From assembly GCA_949316495.1 (NCBI GenBank), contig OX439006.1, forward strand, positions 51,505,869-51,569,868: DNA of 64,000 nucleotides. Reading direction: 5' to 3'. Each line of letters opens with the position of its first letter. Position 1 is the stretch's first letter. The notes beneath the pieces are model-generated. The model was not told the origin of the DNA and made no database searches. It saw only the letters and a program-made list of their open reading frames with translations. This document shows, piece by piece, positions 48,196 through 58,382 of the stretch. The DNA comes from Amphiduros pacificus. Its lineage: Eukaryota; Annelida; Polychaeta; Phyllodocida; Hesionidae. The translations under genes and the position numbers were made by a program.

Positions 48196-49440
48196 ATGAA
48201 AGGTTATCTCCCAAAACTAATTCTAAACTGTCTTGTCTGCATCTTGGTGGTAAGCATAACTCATGAAGTAAATTTTGGCAATAATTCTAACAAATCCAGA
48301 AGTACCGCATCGTTAATGATTAATGACCTAATACACAAGCAATGTATGATTCAAAGAAACCCAATACTGGGCACTGCCTTACACAAAGCCAGCATGATAT
48401 ACAAGAAACAGAATTTCTGCTACTAGGATAAAGCAAATATGAAGAAAAGATGCAATAATCTTGTGCTACTTTTCCTGATATCCCTGCTACTATTATGTGG
48501 CGATATTCACCCACATCCAGGGCCTGTTCAATTTCCTTGTGGAGTGTGTGAACGACCAGTTGCCAAAAATCACAGAGCCATGCAGTGTGATGAATGTGAC
48601 ACATACGTACACATCAAATGTGATGGGCTCACAAATAAAGATTATGAGTTATTCAATAAACAAAGATGGTTGTCATGGGAGTGCTGGAAATATCGCCTCC
48701 CAAATATTTCTGATGCTTTCTTTGTAAATGAACTTCAAACAAGTAACCTCTTTGAAACACTAAGTGATGAATGTATCACAAGTGAAAGAACAGAAGATCC
48801 ACCACAACCTACTCTATATCAATGACATTGGAGAGAAGCTAAAATTTTCAAACATAAGGCTCTTTGCTGATGACAGCCACCTATATAGAATAGTTGAAGA
48901 TGACGAAGATGCAGTAAAACTGCAAGAAGACCTAAATATATGCTAGAGGAATGGTCAAGTGAGTAGCAAATGGACTTCAATGCTCAGAAATGCTACACCC
49001 TGAGTAGCAAGAAAAAAAAGCCAAGCTCTTGATACAAGAAAATATACATTAAATGGCCACATCTTGCAACATGTTGAACATCATCCCTACCTTGGAGTTG
49101 AGCTCCAAACAAATATGAAATGGGATGAACATATCAACAACATTGCCTGCAAAGTAAATCAAGTACTAGGATTTGTAAGAAGGAATTTTAATATGTGCCC
49201 AGGAAATATCAAAGAGGCTGCCTACAATACACTTGTGCGCCCTCACTTAGAATATGCATCCAGTGTGTGGGACCCTTACCTCAAAAAAGATATAGACCGC
49301 ATAGAATCAGTTCAAAGACGAGCTGCTAGATTTGTGTCTGGAAACTGAAAGAGAGAAACAGGCACTGTATCAAAAATCCTGGAAGACCTAAAATGGGATT
49401 CACTAGCAGGGAGAAGATGGACATAGAGGCTGGTTTTATG
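48196..49440 (+). mobile_element. LINE A, internally deleted, PHD-finger start joined to RT 3' part
   Basis: Starts with hydrophobic LLLFLISLLLLCGDIHPHPG and a PHD-type motif (CGVCERPVAKNHRAMQCDEC, then YVHIKCDG), ending near 48800. The sequence then passes directly to RT motif C (IRLFADDSHLYRIVED at about 48855) and the thumb region (YLGVELQTNMKWDEHINNIA, LVRPHLEYASSVWDPYL, VQRRAARFVSGN). Endonuclease and most of the RT, about 2 kb, are missing, and frames shift. The tail of the same element resumes near 51480. Confidence 0.8.
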
Positions 49441-49465
49441 GTGAAATAGCTTTGAAACTTCCCGA

Positions 49466-51472
49466 TAGTGCTATTATCGATACAGGTTTTCACGTGTCAA
49501 TACTTTTGTGTCTTGTGTCGAATAATGTCGATATCTATCGATACAGGAACTGCCCCATTTTGATCTGATATGTGTACATCACAAAAAAAGAAAAGAATAA
49601 TAGACGATATCAGCGTGAAAAGTAAATAAACTACACACATACTGTGTAAGGAACAAGCTTTCCAAACGGCAATATAATTGAATATTTTGCTTATTATACG
49701 CATAGAAATATTCTGACACGTGTCAGCAATAGTCCGCCTTCATTTAGTAAGTTTAAATTATGCACAAGTCAGAGAAGATGTGAGTTTACCAATATTTAAA
49801 TACACATATAAGACATGAGGTCGTCATTATGAAAACCGGAAGTGACGGGGACAGGCTCTTATTTTTGGTGCGAAAACGATTGAGTGCCACCACAGTGTAT
49901 TCATTCGCATTGAGATATTAATACATTGCGCAATGATGGATCCCTGACACTTCGTATTTACGTTTTTCTTTTAAAATGACTGCCGAACTTGTCGAGGGAT
50001 AAGTTTTGAGAAAAGTTAGAATTTTCACAAAATGCGCTTTTACTCTTTAATTCAAGCAGACTCAATAATCCTAGACTTCGCCAAGGCTTTCGACAAAGTA
50101 GGACATCGAAAGCTTATAGCCAAGATGGAATATTACGGAGTCAGAGGCAGGACGAATAATTGGATCAAAGGGTTTCTGACAGATAGGAAACAGAAAGTGG
50201 TCCTGGACGGATCTCAGTCCCAACAGGCTGACGTGCGATCCGGAGTACCCCAAGGGTCAGTCCTAGGGCCATGCCTGTTTCTTTTCTATATAAATGATCT
50301 GCCAGAGACTCTGAGATCCGATGTTCGCCTATTCGCTGATGACACCGTGGTATACTTGGGAGTCGGTCATCAACAAGACGCAGCCGTCCTACAGGAAGAT
50401 CTCCAAAGACTCGAAGAATGGGAACAAAAATGGGGTATGGAATTCCACCCCCACAAGTGTCAGGTCCTGACATTTACCAGGAAGCGCCATGCAGTAAGGT
50501 ACCAATACCGACTGCATGGCCATATCCTGGAAAATGTAAAGGAAGCTTATACTTGGGGGTGAATTTCCAGTCAGACATGCGATTCACCACATATGTCAAT
50601 AATATAACAGCCAAAGCCAACCGAACCCTAGGTTTTCTGCGCCGGAACCTCCAGATAAACTCGCCCCAGCTCAAAACTATAGCATATAAATCTCTTGTGA
50701 GACCGCTTGTCGAATACGCGCCCTCCGTCTGGGACCCATTCACACAATGTCAAATACAACAGGTTGAAAAAGTCCAGAGACGAGCGGCCCGTTTTGTTCT
50801 GAACAGGCACCGTAACAGGTCAAGTCCCACTGATATGCTTAGTGAGCTGGGTTGGGTCTCGCTGGAGGAACGACGCAGAGCTCAGCGCCTTACAATGATG
50901 TACAAGATTGACAATGACCTGGTGGCAATCAATAGGGAACAATATCTGACCCGATGCGAACCGCAGCGATCAACCCGGAACACACACTCCCGATCATACC
51001 AAATACCATCAACCAACACTGAGTACCAACGAAATGCCTACTTCTCTCGAACAGTGCGCGAGTGGAACGGACTCCCCGATAGCGTTGTCACTGCCCCGTC
51101 TACAAACGCCTTCCGTGCCAGACTTGCTAGGCACGCCGGGGGTGAGTAGGTGGATGGAACGGGAAGACAGGCGTCACGGGCTGCGCCACTGCATGTTGCA
51201 TGTTGTTTGTCTGATTTGCCCGCACTGTATTATATGTTTATTAATCAAATTCTCTTCTTTTTCTTTTTTTTTTTTTTCCCCAAATGCGCTTCCCCACATC
51301 GGCAGAATCATCAGTCTTGATGGAGTCCGATTATTAACGTAGAAGTAGAAGTTAAATCTTTACATAAATTAACGGGTAGGCAAAATATCAATAATCATTT
51401 CTGCATGTCAACATGTCGTTTAGATAGAAATTTGACAACATTTCGACACTTATCAGTATCGATAAGAGCACT
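49466..51472. mobile_element. ~2-kb TIR element splitting LINE A
   Basis: AGTGCTATTATCGATAC at 49466 and its near inverse GTATCGATAAGAGCACT ending at 51472 bound an insertion lying between two halves of one LINE. The left part carries blocks shared with the centres of the composite elements (GAGGTCGTCATT, GACGGGGACAGGCTCTTATT, GCGCAATGATGGATCCCTG). It in turn holds LINE B. No target duplication could be fixed. Confidence 0.5.
50032..51352 (+). mobile_element. LINE B, 5' truncated RT with one frameshift
   Basis: RT from motif A onward: ILDFAKAFDKVGHRKLIAKM, SGVPQGSVLGPCLFLFYIND, VRLFADDTVVYLG, then after a frame change near 50545 LYLGVNFQSDMRFTTYVNNI, LVRPLVEYAPSVWDPF, VQRRAARFV and a C-terminal FSRTVREWNGLPDSVV, ending TAG at 51149. 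The 3' end is a short tail, AACGTAGAAGTAGAAG at about 51337. Apart from the frame change it is well preserved, younger than LINE A. Jockey/CR1-group by pattern. Confidence 0.85.
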
Positions 51473-51479
51473 ACTTCCT

Positions 51480-51690
51480 GAACATGTCAAAATGAAATCA
51501 GCTCCTACACGGAAAAACCATGGAAATCGCTATATCAAAATGGCGACAAGCTGTGACCCCTATATATACAGCTATTTTCCAAGGACAGTGACTGACTGGA
51601 ATAATCTTCCCCCTCAATTAACTTCATTGGAACCAGGTAGCTCAGCATCCTTCAGGAACTCCCTTGCCAGACTATAAAGATTGGCAACAA
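51480..51690 (+). mobile_element. LINE A 3' tail fragment
   Basis: Encodes KNHGNRYIKMATSCDPYIYS then YFPRTVTDWNNLPPQLTSLE and FRNSLARL, the standard C-terminal tail of this LINE type, which should follow the WDSLAGRRW stretch at 49400. It is therefore the displaced end of LINE A. Confidence 0.7.
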
Positions 51691-52900
51691 GCAGCTGGTG
51701 TGTACCAGCTACACCCCTTAGTGCAACCTTGCACTCTCGGCGGGATGCCAATTCTCGCTTTCTGCTCTCCTGGCTTTTTAGCTGGTCCGTGAAACAAGTG
51801 TTGATTTTAAAAAAATCAAGCTCGCGTAAGTTTGCAAAATCCCAAGGAAAAAAAACCCAAGGCAAAATCTTACTTACTCTACCACGCACTCACAAATCAC
51901 TTCTCAAACAAAAGCGACATCTGACGGTGTAAGCAGAATTATTAAGCCAAAACATGGCCGCCATGGACCGATAATCGGGGTAGGCTCCATAGACTTACGG
52001 CTTAATCATCTTGAAACCTCGAACATCTAGCCCTAAAGGCAAAACAAACGTGAGCGATGCATGATGAAATTGGCACCAGAGAGCGATGCATGACGGGAAA
52101 GATGTTGCTTTGTAAACTTCCGCCCGCCTTGCTTCAAGATGGGAGGGAAATTTCAGACTGACATCATTCATTGACATGCTAATGTCAGCGCTAAAGCATG
52201 TTTGTTGTGTAATCTTTATATAAGTATATTGCAATCTACGTAATTTATGTCAACATTACGGAGGCATGGAAAGATGAAAGGCAGAGGCCACAATGCCCCA
52301 AACAGGCTGGCGCCGCTGTTTCCGGATGTGCCGTGTGCAAAGAATTGGGTCAAATACCATTGCAGCGCTCTGAAAATGCAGCGTATATGGTAGAGCAGAT
52401 AGGGAGAATTGGTTTTGCCGAGTAAACTTATAGATGTAGATTGTTTACTTGCAGCTCACTGCACATGCTGGTAAATGACGTCATGGCAACGGTTGGCACG
52501 TGCACGAGGTGCAAATGTGATGTACTTTGTACTTCAAGAGATGAAACAAGTTTTTCAGGAATTTCTCACCGTAGAGCATATAGAACATTATGAATGGTGT
52601 GCTTTGGACAGCAGACGCAGAATACAAAAATAAAACAATTCCAGAGAAAAATATTCCAAAATATTAAATATATTCCATGTTTTTGTCAACTTTCTTGTCT
52701 GCAGAAAATTTAGATCACTTTTGTTCCCGGAAGTAAAGTGATTCTTGTGTTTACTAAATATTGATTGGTTGGTGCATAGCCTTCAGTATTGTAATGAATG
52801 ACCTCACGTGAAAATATATTGTGACGTTATATAACTCCTCAGGCAACCAATTACATCCGGGCACCAAAGTGATCTGAATTTGTTTTGAAGAACAAATTAA

Positions 52901-53628
52901 GGGCATTTATGTGTATTGGTAGTGAGTGTCCTCTGGTGGCAGATTTTCTGAGGGAACTACATTCTTTTTACGCCAAAGTGGAACGTTTTCAAAAAAGTAT
53001 GGGAAAAATGCTCAACTGTCAAAAAGAGTTCCTTTTTCATTAAAACTTTCAAGTCATGAAATGACATTTTATTGTATTCATTTTTGTAATAAAATTATTG
53101 ATTTATTATTTGAAAATCACAATTGAATTTCTTTGATTATATTGAAAGCTTCATATCTTTTTAACTCATAAAAAGTGGCGTAGTAATATGTCCGTGCTAC
53201 AAAATTTATTTTGTCATGTCAAAATGTTAAAGGGAAAAAGTTCTGCAGATTGTGGGACGATAATAAAGTGTTTCACTGGGATCACAGTGAATTTTCTTCC
53301 CAATGAAATGAAATAAACACAGCTAAAAACAAGCCTATTCCTGTTGTGTAATCTGCAGAACTTATTTGCTTGTCTTCTTCATTTCTCATTAAACTATCAT
53401 CAAGGAAAATTAGGAGAAAATACTATTTTTAAAGACATATACTTGTAATCATACCTTATAGTTCAAATAATGTAGTGTTTAAATATTGATTCATGTCATG
53501 AATGCTTTTAATTTAATAGGGAATGTATTTTTACACCTTGAATGTACCAATTCCCATCAAGTACAGTATTTTGGTAATTTACTCCTCTGCCACTAAGGGA
53601 CACTCACTATCAACACCCATAAATACCC
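52901..53628. mobile_element. 728-bp TIR element, TTAA target, GGG...CCC ends
   Basis: Left GGGCATTTATGTGTATTGGT AGTGAGTGTCC and right GGACACTCACTATCAACACC CATAAATACCC are inverses over about 60 bp with a few differences; TTAA lies on both sides (52897-52900, 53629-53632). Non-coding. TTAA with GGG ends is closer to Kolobok-type than to piggyBac (CCC ends), an inference. A fragment of the same family is at 3888-4089. Confidence 0.75.
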
Positions 53629-54544
53629 TTAAAACAACTTTGCAAAAAAACATTTTGTAATATTACAATCATGGAACACAAAACAATTCATTTTAGAAGA
53701 TGGTCAGATACACACTTGATGAGAGAACAGTCGTTTGCACAGATTACAACATCATTTGCCTCCAAAGGTCAGGAATGTTTTTTTTTGTTTCCTCGCTTGA
53801 TATATCATCATATTTGCGTACGCATCGTTATCCCTGCACGTGCAGTGGTCCACGTGCTGGGTGAGAGCTGAGGGCAATAGATTGCTCTCAGGTGAGAGTA
53901 AATGAAGTAAACCTCAAACAAAACAGATATATGCTCAGTATACTTTCCAACCAGCCCCCCACCCCCTTAGTGAAGTGTTAAGAACAGATTTACGATCTCA
54001 TGTCATTATATATCTTATACCATTAAATATCTCATAGTTATAAGAAAATAAATTGGCTGTTGAACAATATCAATAATCACCATTTATTTTCAGAAACTGA
54101 CCTGACATGAAGCAGACCAACACGAAGTCACCTTACACAACAGGTCATGTCTTATGTAACACCACAAAACATGTAACTGAAGTAAGGTGTTGTCCCACAT
54201 CTCAGTATTTTGTTGAATTGTTTCACATAATAAGTGTGTGCATGTGTGTGTGTGTGTCACTTTGAAATGCCACGAAAAGAGTTGGGATGTTATGAAATTA
54301 TGTAGATATATTATAGTATTTTCAATGTTACGGTGAAATTAATGGACATGTCACAATGTTCTGAATGAATAAAATAAATAAAAAAAAATAGATGAGCACA
54401 TCTTTTGCTGTGATAAAAGTTTATTGTTATTATCAACTATTAACTTCACTGTAACTTTGAATAACCTAATAAATAAGTTATTGCAGTTCGCCATTTTCTG
54501 TAGTACTGCAGCCAATTAGCCAATTTAACCACCACATATTTTCT

Positions 54545-54780
54545 TCTACGTGCTCACTACGTTGTTAACACATTTTAACAAAAACTATATGGGCCAACAT
54601 GCTGACAACGTTGTGAGCATGGGCCAACATGCTGACACCATTAATTGTTACTCGGCAAAACAATTGGCATCCCGCCGAGAAGTTTTTACGTTATCTTTCT
54701 ACGTGCTTAGCACGTTGAAAAACATAGGCAGACAACCGAAACTTATTTCTACGTGCCCACAACGTTGTTTCTACGTCGTG
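54545..54780. repeat. Stretch rich in CTACGTGC...ACGTTG words
   Basis: CTACGTGCTCACTACGTTG, CTACGTGCTTAGCACGTTG and CTACGTGCCCACAACGTTG occur within 230 bp, with ATGGGCCAACATGCTGACA twice and GACAACGTTGTGAGCATG between. It also holds CTCGGCAAAACAATTGGCAT, a word that recurs at about 21641. Probably a decayed dispersed repeat. Confidence 0.5.
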
Positions 54781-55799
54781 TGTTACCTGGGCGATACAGC
54801 AATATGAATGAGAACCAACTACGTGTACAACTACAGCTTAAAAGACCTTTTATAATAAGAGATTGCACAAGTGAGACAAACATAAAGTAGTGACGAAACC
54901 TGACGCAAGGCAAATGGGAGAGAAAGTTCATTAAATTATATCAAACCATCGAGAAAAATATTTCCACATATATTGAAAAAAAGAATAATCAAAAGTCATT
55001 TGTCCAAAACTCAGGATGTGAAGATGAGAATTTTGACTAACACCTCATTCCCGACAGAGGCACTTATGTGAAGTTGAAACTTCGAGAACATGGATCGAAC
55101 GATAACATTGGCTATTTTTGTGTCAAATTTCAGGACAGTTCCACTTTGAGGCGATAAACTTTGGAAAGACACGTCATCCGATGACGTGTGATCATTTCGA
55201 TCTTTCCATCCAATAATGGAAATGCCATTCATAGAAACCTCGTGTTTGCAACGTCACTATTGGGGTTCTGGACCCACTAATCCATTTTATGCATTTTAAT
55301 TGTTTAATATATATCAAAAGTATGATAATTAAAATTTGATATTTGACTGAAGCAGTAAAATTTTTCATAATTTTTCATACCTTTTTATGTATAATATAAA
55401 TTATTTCATTGTAAAACGTGTTAATATATCGATAAAGGTAATGGCCTAGTTCTTGAGCCTCCTTCGTGTCAGCTGAGGGGCAGAGTTGTTTTCAGGTCAG
55501 GGGTACTGATAGGATATTGTAATAATATCAACATATTTTATATCACATTTCATTCACACAGTAGACATATTTGTGTTGTTTTGATAAATCTCTTTTTTTT
55601 CATTTCCACGCTTTTACATCATTAAAGAAAATTTCACTTCACATTGAAGGTTAAAAATCCATTTGTGCGCCTTCGCGACTCTTCTACGTTGCAGTGTTTA
55701 TGAATGACGTGTTCAACCTGTTTAATGCGCATTATTGTTACAGAAAATAGTTCCAATATATAATCTTTTGAAATAAATACTTTCACAATATAATATTAT

Positions 55800-56865
55800 A
55801 AATTGTTGAAATTTCCTATTCATTGATGGATCACATTGTTATTTTGAATGAAAAATATGTTTGTGGTTCATTTGAGTGGTGTGACTGAGTGGTGATATGT
55901 CGTCGTCGGAAGCGCGGAGGAATACGAGCACCTGCGTGTACCCAGTATATGCCGACGGTTTCTGACTCACACCTACAAAGATTGCACAATGGAGATGATG
56001 GCTTGCGAACTCTAAACGGGAAGGCGATCACATCGCGCCTCTCCCACCCAAGAGACAATAAGGAATAAGTGTTTGGACATCCAAGGATCGGAGGAAACAA
56101 CGTTTGTGAAAGATTTGAGTGAAGGCGGCGAGGAAATCGGAGTTTGTAGCCAAGGTCATCTGTCCCGGTGAATTAACGACATCCTGCTACGCAGTTCCGA
56201 CGGAGCGCTTGGTTTGTTGTGAAAATTGAAAGCTTTGTAAGGAAATAGAATATCGTTTCGAGTAGTGTTAGTTGTAAACAAGTTTCAAATCTGAACTTTG
56301 GAATTTGTAAGACTTCTACACTCTTGTAAAAAGCTCAAAACCCGAAGTGAGTTGATCTTTTGAGATGATTGTGGGAAGCTCGAAACTGTTTCACTCGTAG
56401 AGACGATAAGTTAGTTCACTTGGAGAGTGTGCCTTGCAACTTTTAAAGTGAATTATGACGAATATTCCGTGCCAAATATGTTGAGATTTAATATATAAAC
56501 AGTGTAAATAACATTTTGACTCACTAACAATGGTGCTTTAACGTTTAAAACGCATTTAAAACGCACACAAGAACTGTTGCTACAGACGCTTCTCAAAGCG
56601 GAAGTAAGAGAAACTTTGTTCACGATTTCACCAGCATCTTGCACAGGGACTAACGTCGTGCAATATTTTTGAGAAAAAAATATTGCACAATTGTACCATA
56701 GACTGTGATATTGCAATATTTCATCATATATTATAACCCTTTGAGAGAAACCAGTATTGATATTCTGTCCACTGAACTAGGCGGGAGCGACACAAAGAAA
56801 CACGTGCACCACCAAAACAAAGACGTCAAGAAGTCTTGGTCCCAAGTGTTTCCCACACTTGTCAT
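55800..56865 (+). promoter_or_regulatory. Probable Tribbles promoter and 5' leader region
   Basis: CG content rises around 55890-56210 (GTCGTCGTCGGAAGCGCGGA), unlike the flanks, and the coding exon follows with no acceptor visible directly at its ATG. No TATA box or start site can be fixed; a retained leader of several hundred bases would suit the family. Confidence 0.4.
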
Positions 56866-57135
56866 ATGCTCAGCTCACAGCGACCACGGCTTAGGCCATT
56901 GATCATTCCGCAGAGGAAAAATGCAGAGTTTGAACAACCACCCGATCTGAAATCCAAAGGGGGACACCTTAGTCCGGATCTCCAACCAAGCACTCCCCCA
57001 ACATTCCCTGACAATGACAGTCAGGTTATCTCACAAATTGGACAGTATCTACTGTTGGAACAACTTGATACAAGTGGACATATACCGGTCTATAAGGCGA
57101 TACACAGTAGATCTCAAGAAGAATTCATCTGTAAG
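56866..57135 (+). CDS. TRIB2: Tribbles coding exon 1
   Basis: 90 codons from ATG 56866 (first in-frame ATG; the frame opens upstream from a TTG without one) to donor TGTAAG|GTGAGT, phase 0. Starts MLSSQRPRLRPLIIPQRKNA. The boundary after ICK matches the human TRIB2 protein position just before VFDI. Confidence 0.9.
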
Positions 57136-58382
57136 GTGAGTAATAACCACATGAGATCACATTGAAAAGGGGAGGCTCTAGCGGAAATCCTTTGTGACCC
57201 AGTTGCTAAAAATAGGTCAGGCAACCCATGTGTATTGCATCACGGCTTGGCCTGTGTTGGCAAGGGAACACTGATAATGTCCTGTGTAAAGTTTTGGTGA
57301 CATTGCATCATGGATTGAACAGCATGGTTTGTATGAGGAAATATTCTGGAAAAGTGAGAAATTAAACTTGACTGGTGCAAGCTTGTCCCTGTCTGACAAA
57401 GGATGGTGCAACACGTGCTACCATCTGTCATCATTAACAATCATTAACAAAGGGCATTGTTTATGCAGGATGGCATTGTGCAACATGCTCTTTGAATCCA
57501 CTGTGTGAGCATTTCACAATTTTTGGTTCATATTATTTGTCCATATCACATATGCAATATTTTTGTATAAAGAAAACCTGAATTATGAAATACTGATCTT
57601 TTATGCAGATGTATTGAAAACTGTTTTAGTTATTCGATCAACCAAGAGCTTTGCTTTGACACAATAAAGTAAAGTCAGTTGATTAGTCATAGACAGGGCA
57701 TTTACAATGTGTACCATGGATGGAACTACTTTTATTGATGCCTTTGTTGAGAACAGAAATCAGGTCTCATATAAGAATTTTACCTTAAAATGGAAAAAAA
57801 GGAAATAAGAGAACTTTAAGCTCCTTGTAAATCATTATTATCACAGAAAATGTTAATTACTATTTTCACAGTGTTCACCAAAAGTATTGGTTAACACTGG
57901 CCAAATATGACAGCCGTTACAAGAAATTATACTCAAATAAGTAAAATTCAAAGGCAGACATGGACATATCTAAGTAATAGACATATCTAAGTAATAATAA
58001 GAATGGTCCCGTCTCCCACCACTTACTTGGAATGCTAATTCCTAAAATATAGAAAAAGTAAAACTAACATTTTAAATATAATTTTTCAGGTAGTACCAGC
58101 CGATAAATATAGGAACATTTTATCGGGATATTGGAGAGTGAATGCTCACAGTCATGTAAACCAAGTAGAAGAAATTATACTTGGAGAGACTAAAGCATAT
58201 GTGTTCTTTGCACGCCACCATGGCGACTTACACTCTTATGTACGGACGAAGAGGAAGCTGCGGGAAGTCGAGGCGAGTCGTCTATTCCACCAGATTATCT
58301 GTGCGGTGGCAGAGTGTCATGAAAACGGAGTGGTGCTACGTGACTTAAAACTCCGAAAATTTGTCTTCAAGAATGAAGAAAA
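56866..58382 (+). CDS. TRIB2: Tribbles-type pseudokinase, first two coding exons (partial)
   Basis: Tribbles proteins are kinase-like scaffolds that bring substrates such as C/EBP to the COP1 ubiquitin ligase and damp MAPK/AKT signalling. Exons 56866-57135 and 58090-58382 give 187 codons. Residues 1-60 are a Ser/Pro-rich leader (LSPDLQPSTPPTFPDN), then IGQYLLLEQLDTSGHIPVYK, close to human TRIB2 IGKYLLLEPL. The lysine in EEFICK matches the kinase beta-3 lysine. Exon 2 has VNQVEEIILGETKAYVFF and VVLRDLKLRKFVF, the altered catalytic loop of the family (Leu-Arg-Asp for His-Arg-Asp). The SLE-type metal motif and COP1-binding tail are not in the window. Confidence 0.93.
57136..58089. other. Tribbles intron 1
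   Basis: 954 bp, GTGAGT to TTTTTCAG. Nothing recognised inside. Confidence 0.8.
58090..58382 (+). CDS. TRIB2: Tribbles coding exon 2 (N-lobe to catalytic loop)
   Basis: Acceptor ATTTTTCAG|GTAGTA, donor AGAAAA|GTAAGT, ends mid-codon. YWRVNAHSHVNQVEEIILGE then RHHGDLHSYVRTKRKLREVE, ASRLFHQIICAVAECHENGV and LRDLKLRKFVFKNEE. Confidence 0.93.

Larger units (their letters stand above)
51700..55800. other. Intergenic, repeat-rich; no gene recognised
   Basis: Between the LINE cluster and the Tribbles leader. Contains the 728-bp TTAA element (52901-53628), a (TG)n tract near 54236-54257 and the ACGTG/ACGTTG-rich stretch at 54545-54780. Short frames here show no family features. Confidence 0.5.

Noticed and set aside
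52881-53126. 66-codon frame at 52926-53126
   Set aside because: It lies in the non-coding TTAA element and shows no family features.
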